DNA of 64,000 nt from Amycolatopsis sp. NBC_01480. Lineage in GTDB: Bacteria > Actinomycetota > Actinomycetes > Mycobacteriales > Pseudonocardiaceae. The notes below the pieces were generated by a model that ran no database searches, was not told the origin of the DNA, and saw only the letters and a program-made list of their open reading frames with translations. Of this stretch, positions 17,699-26,678 are shown piece after piece. The stretch is taken from positions 6,014,001-6,078,000 of the forward strand of contig NZ_CP109442.1 in NCBI RefSeq assembly GCF_036227205.1. Reading direction: 5' to 3'. Numbering within the stretch: the first letter of the stretch is position 1; each line of letters begins with the position of its first letter. The position numbers were made by a program, and so were the translations under genes.

Positions 17699-18265
17699 AT
17701 GGTGGCTCCTGCTGAACCCGAGTTCCGAGTGGCGAGCCGGCCGGATGGCTGGACCGTCGACCAGGTGCTTGCGCTGCCCGAAGAGCACACCTCCGGCAAC
17801 CGGGTCGAGCTGGTCGACGGGGTACTCAACGTGAGCCCGGCCCCGGCATCGGCTCATCAGCGGCTGTTGCAAAAGCTCCAGCTGGCATTGGCGCCGCGGC
17901 TCCCGGAGGGCACCGAGCTGCTGCCGGGCGTCAACGTCCGGTTCGGCGAGAAACGGTTGCTGATCCCGGATTTCGTCGTGCTGACCTGCCCAGCGGTCGA
18001 CACCACCTGGTACTCGGCGACCGACTTGCTGCTGGTCGCGGAGATCGAGTCGCCGTCGACGCGGGTGCAGGATCGGATCCTGAAGAAGGCGCTGTATGCC
18101 GAGGCGCTGATCCCGTACTACCTGCTCGTCGACCCGGCCCAGGCGCCGGTGGCCGCCACCGTGTTCGGGCTGGACGGCGGGGAGTACGTGCCGGTCGGGA
18201 AGAGCGAGGGTGGCGTGCTGGAGCTGGCGGAGCCGTTCGCGGCGCGGGTGGATCTTCGCGGCTGA
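17699..18265 (+). CDS. Uma2/DUF820-family putative restriction-endonuclease-fold protein
   Basis: 188 aa. It shows the PD-(D/E)xK pattern of Uma2 proteins: NRVELVDGVLNVSPAPASAH, then LLIPDFVVL (catalytic Asp), then LLVAEIESPSTRVQDRILKK (ExE...K). DUF820 proteins are abundant in actinobacteria and of uncertain function. The ATG at 17699 is the first in this frame, with a weak site. It follows trpA by 152 bp and is separately transcribed. Confidence 0.85.
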   Translation: MVAPAEPEFRVASRPDGWTVDQVLALPEEHTSGNRVELVDGVLNVSPAPASAHQRLLQKLQLALAPRLPEGTELLPGVNVRFGEKRLLIPDFVVLTCPAVDTTWYSATDLLLVAEIESPSTRVQDRILKKALYAEALIPYYLLVDPAQAPVAATVFGLDGGEYVPVGKSEGGVLELAEPFAARVDLRG

Positions 18266-18300
18266 GGGTGGCGGTTCGCGCTGAAGCGCCTGCCCTCAGC

Positions 18301-18438
18301 GGAGATGTCGGCTGATCTTGCTGCTGGAGCGGCGTTTCCCCGCCGCGGAGATCGCAGCTGATCTTGCTGCTAGGGCAGCGTTCGCCCCCGGCGGAGACCG
18401 CGGCTGAACGTTGGGGCGCAAGCGTTTGTCCCCGGTCC
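18301..18438. repeat. Three imperfect 46-bp tandem repeats
   Basis: Units begin at 18301, 18347 and 18393, exactly 46 bp apart, each starting GGAGA. The first two share CTGATCTTGCTGCT, and all keep a CTGA...GCG...TTTCCCC/GTTCGCCCCC-like end. A degenerate fourth unit appears to reach back into the end of the Uma2 gene. They fill the gap before the amidase gene. Confidence 0.75.
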
Positions 18439-18489
18439 GCCGCTGGCGTTTGTACGAATCGTGTACGCCGGACGCGCACAGTCGCGGGT

Positions 18490-19155
18490 ATGGCTATCGA
18501 CATCGGACACTTGCCCCGGCGGGCGTTTCTGCGCGGGGCGGCCGGGATGACGGCCGCCGCGGCGGCGGGTCTGCTGCTGCCCGGCCTGGCGCGCGCGGCC
18601 GGCGAACCGCGGATCTACAGCTGCGCCGAATGGGGCGCGCGCCCGCCCGCGGACCCGCTCACCACGCTCGACCACCCGGCCAACCGGATCCTGATCCACC
18701 ACATCGACTGCCCCAACAGCACGGACTACTCGCTCGCGCACGCGTTCCAGGTCGCGCGCGACGATCAGGCCGACCACATCGACAACAACGGCTGGTCCGA
18801 CACCGGCCAGCACTTCACCGTCTCGCGCGGCGGCTACCGCATGGAAGGCCGGCACGGCAGCCTCGACGCGTTGCGCAGCGGCGACAAGATCGTCCGCGCC
18901 GCGCACTGCCCGGGCCAGAACGACAACGCCATCGGCATCGAGAACGAGGGCACCTACATGACCGTCGAGCCGCCCGAGGCGCAGTGGTCGTCGCTGGTGG
19001 TGTTCTGCGCCTACATCTGCACGCAGTACGGCATCCCGGTCGAGGAGATCAAGGGCCACCGCGACTACTACAACACCGATTGCCCCGGCGACAAGCTGTA
19101 CGCCCGGCTGCCCGAACTCCGATCCGACGTCGCCGCGCAGCTGGCCAACCGCTGA
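18490..19155 (+). CDS. Tat-exported N-acetylmuramoyl-L-alanine amidase (amidase_2/PGRP type)
   Basis: 221 aa. A twin-arginine signal opens the protein (PRRAFLRGAAG, then AAAAAGLLLPGLARA, cut near residue 37). The catalytic domain has Zn-ligand candidates in RILIHHIDCPNS and in IKGHRDYYNTDCPGD, and GIENEGTYM in the core, matching amidase_2/PGRP. It should cleave the amide between MurNAc and L-Ala outside the cell. The ATG at 18490 places the RR motif correctly. A copy of the 46-bp palindrome begins 4 bp after the stop. Confidence 0.9.
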   Translation: MAIDIGHLPRRAFLRGAAGMTAAAAAGLLLPGLARAAGEPRIYSCAEWGARPPADPLTTLDHPANRILIHHIDCPNSTDYSLAHAFQVARDDQADHIDNNGWSDTGQHFTVSRGGYRMEGRHGSLDALRSGDKIVRAAHCPGQNDNAIGIENEGTYMTVEPPEAQWSSLVVFCAYICTQYGIPVEEIKGHRDYYNTDCPGDKLYARLPELRSDVAAQLANR

Positions 19156-19158
19156 AGG

Positions 19159-19204
19159 CTCGTGAGTGTTCATGACGGTTAGAACCGGCATGAACACTCA
19201 CGAG
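19159..19204. repeat. 46-bp palindromic repeat, copy 3
   Basis: Same arms as copy 1 with AG at the centre and one mismatch. It occupies almost all of the gap between the convergent amidase and glutamine-synthetase-like genes. Confidence 0.9.
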
Positions 19205-19208
19205 TCTC

Positions 19209-20573
19209 TCAGTGCAGCCAGCGCATCACTGAGCACAGCGATTCCGCGTCCAGCGCCCCCAGCTCCGCGATCTCGCCGCGGCGCACGTCCATCAGCGTCG
19301 TGGCGAGTTCTGGGCCGAAGGCGGATTTCAGCACGTCGTCGGCTTCGAACGCGGCCACCGCTTCGGCCAGTGACCGCGGCAGCCGGGTGACGCCCGCGGC
19401 CGCGGCTTCCTCCGGGGCCAGCGTGCCCGGATCGACGTCGACCGGCTCGGGCAGACCGGCGCCGGAATCGAGGCCGGCCAGCCCGGCGAAGAGCAGGCTC
19501 GCGACGACGAGGTACGGGTTCGCCGTCAGGTCGAAGCACTTCACCTCCAGGTTCGCCGCCGTGTCGCGCTCGCCGGGCGCGCCGCGGATCAGGCGCAGCG
19601 GCGTCTCGCGGTTTTCCAGTCCCCACGCGGTGAAGGCGCCCGCCCAGTGGTGCGGCTCCAGCCGCAGGTAGCTGAGCACCGAGGGCGCGCCGACGGCCAG
19701 CAGCGCGGGCAGCCGCGCCAGGATCCCCGCCCCGAACGACGAGGCCTCGGCAGTCAGCCCGAACCGGCCGTCGCCGCCGGAGCACAGGTTCCGCGAGCCG
19801 TCCCAGATACTCAGGTGCACGTGCCCGCCGTTGCCGACCCCGCCGGGCGCGAACTTCGGCGTGAACGACGCCCGCAGCCCGTGGTCGGCGGACACCGTGC
19901 GGATCGTTTCGCGGGTCAGCACCGCGAGGTCCGCCGCGCGCACCGGGTCCGCGGCCGCCACCGACAGCTCGAACTGGCCCGCCGCGTACTCCGGGTGGAC
20001 CTGCTCCACCTCGACGTGCTGACTGTCCAAAGCGGACACCAGCGCGCGCAGGTAGCCGGCGTTGCCGGTCAGCCGTGAGTAGCCGTACGCCGGGCCGGGC
20101 AAGGGATCGCCGCCGGGACCGGTGACGACCCACTCGGTCTCGAACGCCATCCGCGCGGAGTAACCCCGTTCGGCCAGACGCGCGACGGCCGAGGCGGCCA
20201 TTGCCCGCGCGTCCTGCGGGTGCGGCGCGCCCTCCTGGTCGTACTTCAGCGCCGGCGCCCACGCCCAGCCGGACGGCGACGCGAGCACCGTCAGCGCGTC
20301 GAGGTCCGGGTGCAGCCGGAGGTCGCCGACCGGGCCGCGCGAGTAGGCGCCGTCGGTGATCGTGTCCGTGCAGAGGAAGAAGTCGAACGAGTTGGACGCG
20401 CCGACGCCCCACGCGGCGGCGGACGCGAGCCGGCCCACCGGCACCGCCTTGACCCGCGAGATCCCGGAATTGTCGACGAAGGTCAGCGCGACCAGCTCGA
20501 CCCCCGCGCGGCCCAGCGAGGCGGCGGCTTCGGTGCCGCGCCGTGAAAGTCCCGCCCGATCGAGCTGGCTCAT
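19209..20573 (-). CDS. Glutamine-synthetase-family ligase (GlnA4/PuuA/FluG-like)
   Basis: 454 aa. The GS catalytic barrel is clear: QVHPEYAAGQFELSV (metal-binding Glu), GGVGNGGHVHLSIWDGSRN (ATP/ammonia site), ENRETPLRLIRG (Arg/Glu region) and a normal C terminus. The N-terminal beta-grasp is short (VALTFVDNSGISRVKAVPV). These GS-like ligases usually join glutamate to amines or similar compounds rather than make glutamine. It is divergent from an APC permease and two amidohydrolases, suggesting catabolism of an amine or amide. The ATG has GGGAG upstream. Confidence 0.88.
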   Translation of the reverse strand: MSQLDRAGLSRRGTEAAASLGRAGVELVALTFVDNSGISRVKAVPVGRLASAAAWGVGASNSFDFFLCTDTITDGAYSRGPVGDLRLHPDLDALTVLASPSGWAWAPALKYDQEGAPHPQDARAMAASAVARLAERGYSARMAFETEWVVTGPGGDPLPGPAYGYSRLTGNAGYLRALVSALDSQHVEVEQVHPEYAAGQFELSVAAADPVRAADLAVLTRETIRTVSADHGLRASFTPKFAPGGVGNGGHVHLSIWDGSRNLCSGGDGRFGLTAEASSFGAGILARLPALLAVGAPSVLSYLRLEPHHWAGAFTAWGLENRETPLRLIRGAPGERDTAANLEVKCFDLTANPYLVVASLLFAGLAGLDSGAGLPEPVDVDPGTLAPEEAAAAGVTRLPRSLAEAVAAFEADDVLKSAFGPELATTLMDVRRGEIAELGALDAESLCSVMRWLH

Positions 20574-20640
20574 CGTTCTCCCGCGAGGTTCACTGTGTAC
20601 CGCGGACGAACCGTCCACGCTGGCTTTTTAGGAGCGCATC

Positions 20641-22080
20641 GTGTCAGACCCCGCCGAAACCCGTCCAGCGCTGCGCCGCACCTTGTCCGTGTGGCAGGCC
20701 GTCGGCCTTTCGGTGGCGCTGATGGCCCCGAGCATGGCCGCCAACATCAACCCGCAGCAGACCGCGGCGGCGGCCGGTCGCGCCGTGCCGCTCGCGTTCC
20801 TGCTGTCCGCCGCCGGGGTGCTGCTGGTGGCGTACGGCTTCGTCCGGCTCTGCCAGTACTACCAGCACGCCGGCTCGGTGTACGCCTTCGTCGGCGCGAC
20901 GCTCGGCCCGCGCGCCGGCGTGGTCTCGGGCATCGGGCTGCTCGGCACGTACACCTTCTACGCCGTGGTCACCAGCTCCGCGGCCGGCACACTCGGCACG
21001 GCTTTCCTGACGCAGGTGGGAATCTGGCCGGACCCGCCGTGGTGGGGGCCGTTCGTGCTGACCGCGGTCGCGCTCGTCGGCAGCTGGCTGCTCGCCGTGG
21101 CGCCGGCGCGCCGCGGCACCAGCACCCTGCTGGCGGTGGAAGGCGCGACGATCGCGCTGATCCTGCTGGTCACCGTGATCATCCTGGTCCGGCTGATCGC
21201 CGGGAACGCGCCGGGCGGCGGCCGGTTCACGCTGGAGGTCTTCACCTTCACCCCGGACGCCGGGCTGTCCGGCGTCTTCCTGGGCGCGGTGTTCGGATTC
21301 CTGTCGTTCGCCGGCTTCGAGGCGGCCGCGACGCTGGGAGAGGAGACCCGCGACCCGCGCCGGAACATCCCGCGCGCCATCCTCGGCACGGCCATCTTCG
21401 GCGGCGCCTACTTCGTCATCGTCACCGCCGTCGAGATGATGGCGTTCCGCTCCGACGCAAAAGCCTTCCACGACTCGCCTTCCCTGCTGGGCGACCTCGG
21501 CGGCCGTTTCGTCGGCTCGTGGGTCGGCGACGTGATCAGCGTGGGCGCGGCGGTCAGCGCCTTCGGCTGCTGCCTGGCCTGCGTCGTCGGCGGCTCGCGC
21601 CTGCTCTTCGCCCTGGGCCGCGACGCCTTCGACGGCCGCGGCATCGGCCGTACGTCCGCGAAGGGCACTCCGGTCGCCGCGGTGACGGCCGTGGCACTCG
21701 CGGCCGCGCTGATCATCGTGGTGTGCGCGGTGTTCTTCGGCGCCACGGCCGCGGACACGTTCGCGTGGAGCGGTTCGATCGGCACGTTGATCTTGCTGGT
21801 GATTTATCTGCTCACCACCCTCGGCGCGATCCTGCTGCTGTTCGTGCGGCGCCGGATGCGCGTGCCGTGGTGGCACCTGGTCTTCCCGCTCGGCGCGCTC
21901 GCCGTGCTGGGCTACACGGTGTACGTGAACGTGGTGCCGTATCCCACGGAGGGCCCGGCCCAGTGGTTCCCGGTGGTCGCCGGGGCGGTGCTCGTGCTGG
22001 CGGTGATTTTGGTGCTCGCCGCGCCGGGGCTCGCCCGTCGGGTGGGGGAGAAGCTGGCGATCGCCGAAGAGAGTCCGTGA
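20641..22080 (+). CDS. APC-superfamily amino acid/amine permease
   Basis: 479 aa with about 12 transmembrane helices. The N-terminal LSVWQAVGLSVALMAPSMAA and the motif FLSFAGFEAAATLGEETRDP (APC signature, followed by RRNIPRAI) identify the family. It likely imports the amino acid or amine handled by the neighbouring ligase and hydrolases. The start is GTG, preceded by AGGAG. The amidohydrolase gene follows 132 bp later in the same direction. Confidence 0.93.
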   Translation: MSDPAETRPALRRTLSVWQAVGLSVALMAPSMAANINPQQTAAAAGRAVPLAFLLSAAGVLLVAYGFVRLCQYYQHAGSVYAFVGATLGPRAGVVSGIGLLGTYTFYAVVTSSAAGTLGTAFLTQVGIWPDPPWWGPFVLTAVALVGSWLLAVAPARRGTSTLLAVEGATIALILLVTVIILVRLIAGNAPGGGRFTLEVFTFTPDAGLSGVFLGAVFGFLSFAGFEAAATLGEETRDPRRNIPRAILGTAIFGGAYFVIVTAVEMMAFRSDAKAFHDSPSLLGDLGGRFVGSWVGDVISVGAAVSAFGCCLACVVGGSRLLFALGRDAFDGRGIGRTSAKGTPVAAVTAVALAAALIIVVCAVFFGATAADTFAWSGSIGTLILLVIYLLTTLGAILLLFVRRRMRVPWWHLVFPLGALAVLGYTVYVNVVPYPTEGPAQWFPVVAGAVLVLAVILVLAAPGLARRVGEKLAIAEESP

Positions 22081-22212
22081 CCGCCGGTTCCGCGGAACCC
22101 GGGCGGCATCAGCGCCATGGCCGGGCGTCCAGCTCTGATCGCGGCGCACGAGAAACCGTGCTCACCGCGCCCGGTTTCGCCCGTAGGGTGGGGGAAACGC
22201 CGAAGGAGGGCC

Positions 22213-23352
22213 ATGAACGAGCTGCTGCCGTTCGTCGCCGAGTTGCCGTTGATCGATCACCATTGCCACGGCGTGGTCACCCAGGAAGTGGACCACGACG
22301 GCTTCGAGCGGATGCTCACCGAGGCGGACACCGTCTCGCCGCTGGGCACCTCGCTGTTCGACTCGCTGGTGGGCCTTGCCGTACGCGAGCGTTGTGCGCC
22401 GGTGCTGGATTTGCCGAAGCACGCGCCGGCCGTTGACTACCTCGCTCGTCGGGCCGAGTTGGGGGCCGAGGAGGTCAACCGGCGGTTCCTGCGGGGCACC
22501 GGGACCACGGACTTCTTGCTGGACGGCGGTTTCCAACCCGAGTCCCTGACCTCGACCGGGGAGTTCGCCGCGCTGGCGGGCGCCCGCGCGCACGACGTGG
22601 TCCGGCTGGAGCAGGTCGCCGAGGACGTGGTGCGCGGCGGGACCACGGCGGCCGGGTTCGCCGCGGACTTCGGGGAAGAGCTGGGCAAACGGGCGGCAAC
22701 GGCGGTCGGGCTCAAGTCGATCGCCGCGTATCGCGTGGGGCTCGAGCTGTCCGGCGAACGGCCTACCGACACCGAGGTCGCCGGCGCGGCCGGGCGGTGG
22801 CTGGCGCGGGCGGCCGGTGGCGCGCCCGTCCGGCTGGCCGACGAGGTACTGCACCGCCACCTCGTCTTCACCGGCCTCGACCTCGGCCTGCCCGTGCAGT
22901 TCCACGTGGGCTACGGCGACTCCGACGTCGACCTGCACCGCTGCGACCCGCTGCTGCTGACCGGCCTGCTGCGCGCCACCCGCGGTTGCGGCGTGCCGAT
23001 CCTGCTGCTGCACAACTACCCGTTCCACCGCAACGCCGCGTACCTCGCGCAGGTCTTCGAGCACGTGTTCGTCGACGCCGGGCTGATCACGCACAACGCC
23101 GGCTTCCGCGCGCCCGCGGTGCTGGCCGAGGTGCTGGAGCTGGTGCCGTTCGGCAAGCTGCTGTTCTCCACCGACGCGTTCGGCCTGGCCGAGCTGTACC
23201 ACCTGGGCACGGCGCTGTTCCGGCAAGGCCTTTCCGACTTCCTGCGCGGCGCCCTGGTCGCCGACGCACTGTCCGAAGTGGACGCTGTCCGGCTGGCGCG
23301 GCTGGCCGGGCACGAGAACGCTGCCCGAATCTACCGCTTGGAGCCGAGATGA
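22213..23352 (+). CDS. Amidohydrolase_2-family protein, FluG-N-terminal-like
   Basis: 379 aa TIM-barrel metallohydrolase. The HxH metal site is in LIDHHCHG (residues 17 and 19), with a third His region in PVQFHVGYGDSD, ILLLHNYPFHRNAAYLAQ, and the terminal Asp in LLFSTDAFGLAELYHLG. In fungal FluG this type of domain is fused to a GS-like domain; here the two are separate neighbours. AAGGAGG lies 4 nt before the ATG. The M20 gene overlaps its stop by 4 bp. The substrate is unknown. Confidence 0.85.
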   Translation: MNELLPFVAELPLIDHHCHGVVTQEVDHDGFERMLTEADTVSPLGTSLFDSLVGLAVRERCAPVLDLPKHAPAVDYLARRAELGAEEVNRRFLRGTGTTDFLLDGGFQPESLTSTGEFAALAGARAHDVVRLEQVAEDVVRGGTTAAGFAADFGEELGKRAATAVGLKSIAAYRVGLELSGERPTDTEVAGAAGRWLARAAGGAPVRLADEVLHRHLVFTGLDLGLPVQFHVGYGDSDVDLHRCDPLLLTGLLRATRGCGVPILLLHNYPFHRNAAYLAQVFEHVFVDAGLITHNAGFRAPAVLAEVLELVPFGKLLFSTDAFGLAELYHLGTALFRQGLSDFLRGALVADALSEVDAVRLARLAGHENAARIYRLEPR

Positions 23353-24524
23353 CCGACCTGTTCACGAGCTGGCGTGCGGCATTGGCCGAAGAGCTGCCCG
23401 CGGCCGTCGAGCTTCGGCACCGGCTGCACGCCGACCCGCGCGGGTCCGGCGACGAGGACGACACCGCCCGCGTGGTCGCCGCGGCGCTCGGACTCGGGGA
23501 AGGCGAGCGCGTCGCCAAAACCGGCCGGCTGATCCGGGTTCCCGGCGAGCACTCCGGGCCCCCGGTGGCGCTGCGCGCGGAGATGGACGCGCTGCCGGTG
23601 ATCGAGCGCACCGGCGTGGCCTGGGCGTCCGGATCCGGCCTGATGCACGCGTGCGGGCACGACGTGCACCTCGCCGCGCTGGTCGCCGTCGTCCGCGCCG
23701 CGCGGGGGCTGGACCTGCCGCGCCCGCTCGTCGCCCTGCTGCAGCCGCGGGAGGAGACCGCGCCGTCCGGGGCGCTGGACATCGTCGAGTCCGGGGTCCT
23801 GGAGGAACACGGCATCAACACCGTGATCGGTGCCCACGTGCAGCCGCGGCTCGCGTACGGCGTGGTTTCGGCCGTGCCCGGGCCGGTGAACGCCTCGACC
23901 GACGAGTTCGAGGTCGTGCTGCACGGCCAGGGCGGCCACGCCGGCTACCCGCACCTGCTGCGCGACCCGGTGCTGGCGCTGGCCCAGCTCGTGGTCAGCC
24001 TGCAGCAACTGGCCAGCCGCCGGATCGACCCGGTGCACGGCGCCGTCTGCTCGATCGGCCGGATCCAGGCGGGCACGGCGTCGAACGTGGTGCCCAACAC
24101 CGCCACCGCGCTCGGCTCGCTGCGGCTCATGCGCTCGGTGGACCGCGACCGCGCGCTGGAGGTGCTGGCCGAGATCGTGCACGCCACCGCGCAGGCTCAC
24201 GGCTGCACCGCCGAACTGCGGATCAGCCCGTGCGAGCCGGTGCTGGTCAACGACCCGGCGCTGGCCGTGGCGGCACAGGACTGGCTGGTCCGCGGCGGCG
24301 CCGACGTCGACGTGGACTTCCGCTCCTTCGGCGCCGACGACTTCGCGCACTACTGCGGCGCGGAGAGCCGCGGGCTGATGCTCTTCGTCGGCCTCGGCGA
24401 CACCGCGGGCGCGCCCAGCCTGCACGACGAGGTCTTCCTGCCCGAGGACGGCGCCGTCGCCCAGGTCGCGGGCGCGCTGATGGCCGGCTACCTGGCCGCG
24501 CTGGAGCCGGGCGGCTACGCCTGA
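23349..24524 (+). CDS. M20-family amidohydrolase (hippurate hydrolase/IAA-amino-acid hydrolase type)
   Basis: 391 aa. Metal and catalytic motifs are LRAEMDALPV, HACGHDVHLAAL, LQPREETAPSGA (Glu pair), the dimerisation segment VLHGQGGHAGYPH, and SLHDEVFLPE near the end. These enzymes remove acyl groups from N-acylated amino acids or similar amides. Its ATG overlaps the upstream amidohydrolase stop (ATGA), so both should act in one pathway with the permease and the GS-like ligase. Confidence 0.9.
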   Translation: MTDLFTSWRAALAEELPAAVELRHRLHADPRGSGDEDDTARVVAAALGLGEGERVAKTGRLIRVPGEHSGPPVALRAEMDALPVIERTGVAWASGSGLMHACGHDVHLAALVAVVRAARGLDLPRPLVALLQPREETAPSGALDIVESGVLEEHGINTVIGAHVQPRLAYGVVSAVPGPVNASTDEFEVVLHGQGGHAGYPHLLRDPVLALAQLVVSLQQLASRRIDPVHGAVCSIGRIQAGTASNVVPNTATALGSLRLMRSVDRDRALEVLAEIVHATAQAHGCTAELRISPCEPVLVNDPALAVAAQDWLVRGGADVDVDFRSFGADDFAHYCGAESRGLMLFVGLGDTAGAPSLHDEVFLPEDGAVAQVAGALMAGYLAALEPGGYA

Positions 24525-24609
24525 GGAAAGGCGGCCTGATCACCCACGGGTCATCCAGCCGTCACCAGGGCTTCGGTGGCTCCCCGACCACGGCGGACGG
24601 CCGACGCGC

Positions 24610-24615
24610 TACGGT
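24610..24615 (+). promoter_or_regulatory. Candidate leaderless -10 of lgt
   Basis: TACGGT ends 6 nt before the GTG at 24622, with no ribosome-binding site in the gap. Confidence 0.4.
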
Positions 24616-24621
24616 GGCCGC

Positions 24622-25692
24622 GTGTATTCCGCCTCGGCAGCCTTCCTGGCCACGATCCCGAGCCCCGACCGCGGGGTCTGGCACCTGGGATTCATCCCGA
24701 TCCGCGCCTACGCACTCTGCATCATCGCCGGCATCATCGTGGCGATCTGGTGGGGTGAGCGGCGCTGGGTGGCGCGGGGCGGCACCAAGGGGACCGTGAT
24801 CGACATCGCGGTGTTCGCCGTGCCGTTCGGCCTGGTCGGCGGCCGGCTGTACCACGTGATCACCGACCCCGAGCTGTACTTCACCGCGGGCCGCAACCCG
24901 TGGAACGCCTTCGCCATCTGGGACGGCGGCCTCGGCATCTGGGGCGCCATCGCCCTCGGCGCGGTGGGCGCGCTGATCGCCTGTCGCCGCAAGGGCATCC
25001 CGCTGCCGGCGCTGGCCGACGCGATCGCCCCCGGCATCGTCACGGCGCAGGCCATCGGCCGCATCGGCAACTACTTCAACCAGGAGCTCTACGGCGCGCA
25101 CACCGACCTGCCGTGGGGCCTGGAGATCTACCAGCGCTTCAACCCGGCCAACCCGGACGACACCCTCAACGGCATCGCCACCGGGCACATCCCGCTGCCG
25201 GACAGCCCGGTGCAGCCGACCTTCCTGTACGAGCTGATCTGGAACCTGCTGATCGCCGGGCTGGTGGTGTGGGCCGACCGCCGGTTCAAGCTCGGGCACG
25301 GGCGCGCGTTCGCGCTGTACGTCGCCGGCTACACCGTGGGCCGCTGCTGGATCGAGCTGCTGCGCACGGACACGGCCAACCACATCCTCGGCCTACGGGT
25401 GAACGTGTGGACCTCGATCCTGGTGTTCCTCGGCGCGGTGATCGTGATGGTGGTGGCCAAGAGCCGCGGGCCGCGCGAGCTGCCGGAGACGTTGCGCAGC
25501 CGCGGGGACGAGCGTGACGCGGAGACCGCGGAGCCGTCGGACGAGCAGGCCGGTGAGCCGGCCGCGGAAGAGGCGGCGGACGAGACCCGCGACGAGGTCA
25601 CGGTCGACGCCGGATCCTCGGCCGCGTCGACCACCTCGGCGGCGTCGGCTGAATCGGCGGCTCCGGAGGCCGACAAGCCCGAGAAATCCTGA
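24622..25692 (+). CDS. lgt: Prolipoprotein diacylglyceryl transferase
   Basis: 356 aa. The Lgt signature GRIGNYFNQELYG is at about residues 149-161, with seven predicted membrane helices and the catalytic-region segments VGGRLYHVITD and FALYVAGYTVGRCWIE. Lgt attaches diacylglycerol to the lipobox Cys of lipoproteins in the membrane. The C-terminal ~75 residues (from RSRGDERDAETAEPSDEQAG onward) are a long acidic Ala/Ser/Glu-rich tail typical of actinobacterial Lgt. The start is GTG. A strong terminator follows the stop. Confidence 0.95.
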   Translation: MYSASAAFLATIPSPDRGVWHLGFIPIRAYALCIIAGIIVAIWWGERRWVARGGTKGTVIDIAVFAVPFGLVGGRLYHVITDPELYFTAGRNPWNAFAIWDGGLGIWGAIALGAVGALIACRRKGIPLPALADAIAPGIVTAQAIGRIGNYFNQELYGAHTDLPWGLEIYQRFNPANPDDTLNGIATGHIPLPDSPVQPTFLYELIWNLLIAGLVVWADRRFKLGHGRAFALYVAGYTVGRCWIELLRTDTANHILGLRVNVWTSILVFLGAVIVMVVAKSRGPRELPETLRSRGDERDAETAEPSDEQAGEPAAEEAADETRDEVTVDAGSSAASTTSAASAESAAPEADKPEKS

Positions 25693-25710
25693 CCCCAGCC
25701 CGTTTCTCAG

Positions 25711-25748
25711 CCGAAAGCCCCGTCCCTGGCCAGGGACGGGGCTTTCGG
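25711..25748. terminator. Bidirectional intrinsic terminator after lgt
   Basis: CCGAAAGCCCCGTCCCTGG and its exact reverse complement meet without mismatch, giving a 19-bp perfect inverted repeat. TTT follows shortly after. It separates lgt from the convergent secretion-associated gene. Confidence 0.85.
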
Positions 25749-25759
25749 GTTTGACGGGT

Positions 25760-26650
25760 TCAGCTGAGCAGCGAGTTGCCGAAGTAGTCGTCGTCATCGC
25801 CGCCGCGGTCGTCGCGGCGGGAGCGACGTGCGGGCGGCGAGGGCGGGGCAGGCGGGTCCTGCCGCCGCGGTTCGGCATCGCGGTCGCCCAGCGGGTCGGC
25901 GAACTCGTCCTCCTCCGGCGCGACGAACCGGGGTGCTTGCGGCGGGGCGGCGTGCCGGCTCTGGTCGGGCTCGGGCGGGGCCGAAGGCGCCGAATGCCCG
26001 CGGTCGCCGAGCGGATTGGTGAACTCGTCGTCCTGCGACGCCGGTTTCGGCTGAGTCGTCGGGTGATGCTGGGGCGCGGCGTGCCGGCCCTGCCCGGATT
26101 CCGGCGGGGAATCGGGCGAAGCCGTGGGCTCGTCCGAGGCCGGGGCCTGGTACGAGTTGGTGCTGCTCGCGAGCGGGTCCTCGTTCGAGAAGCCCACGGG
26201 CGCCACCGGCCCGGCCGGGTATGCCGGGCGCCCGGAGTCGGCGATCTCGTTGCGTGAGCCGGCGCGGGCTTCGAGGACTTCTTCCGGGGTCAGGCCTTCT
26301 TCCAGCTCCTCGTAGATGTCCTTGCTCTCAGCCAGCTTCGGGGTCGCCAGCGCCCGCACCTCGGGGTCGGCGAACGCCCGTCCGGACGCGACGTCCTCCC
26401 ACTTGAATTCGCCGGCGTCGACTTTCCGCTTCACCAGCCGCAGTTCGGCCGGGGCGTCCGGCTTCGAGGCGGCGGTCTTCAGCGCTTCGATCCGCTCCGG
26501 GGTGTCCGGCCGCTGGACCGGCTTCAACCGGATCTTTTCCAGATCCTTCAGCAAGTCCTGCGATTTGCGCGTGGTGCGGTCCAGCGCGGACTCGGCCTCG
26601 CGGATCTCCGGTGTCTTCCAGGCGTCCTGCGCGGGCGTGGGCCGTGACAT
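25760..26650 (-). CDS. Disordered secretion-associated protein, third gene of a type VII substrate cluster
   Basis: 296 aa. Residues 1-130 are charged and helical (starting MSRPTPAQDAWKTPEIREAE). The rest is Pro/Ser/Asp-rich and low complexity, with a repeated DEF(T/A)(N/D)PLGDR motif occurring twice and a related SNEDPLASS. The extreme C terminus is DDDDYFGNSLLS. I do not recognise a catalytic domain. It follows the WXG100-like gene by 28 bp, so it may be a chaperone or co-secreted partner. It lacks a clear YxxxD/E export signal. Confidence 0.7.
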   Translation of the reverse strand: MSRPTPAQDAWKTPEIREAESALDRTTRKSQDLLKDLEKIRLKPVQRPDTPERIEALKTAASKPDAPAELRLVKRKVDAGEFKWEDVASGRAFADPEVRALATPKLAESKDIYEELEEGLTPEEVLEARAGSRNEIADSGRPAYPAGPVAPVGFSNEDPLASSTNSYQAPASDEPTASPDSPPESGQGRHAAPQHHPTTQPKPASQDDEFTNPLGDRGHSAPSAPPEPDQSRHAAPPQAPRFVAPEEDEFADPLGDRDAEPRRQDPPAPPSPPARRSRRDDRGGDDDDYFGNSLLS

Positions 26651-26678
26651 GACGGCGTCCCTCCTGATCTTCGCTGTC

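Noticed and set aside
17615..17716. 34-codon ORF (VMINRGGNERAWQTGSSERR...) before the Uma2 gene
   Set aside because: Its composition is basic and non-conserved, and it overlaps the Uma2 start without a clear ribosome-binding site.
18301..18438. Possible CRISPR array from the regularly spaced repeats
   Set aside because: The 46-bp units are contiguous imperfect tandem repeats with no unique spacers, and there are no cas genes.
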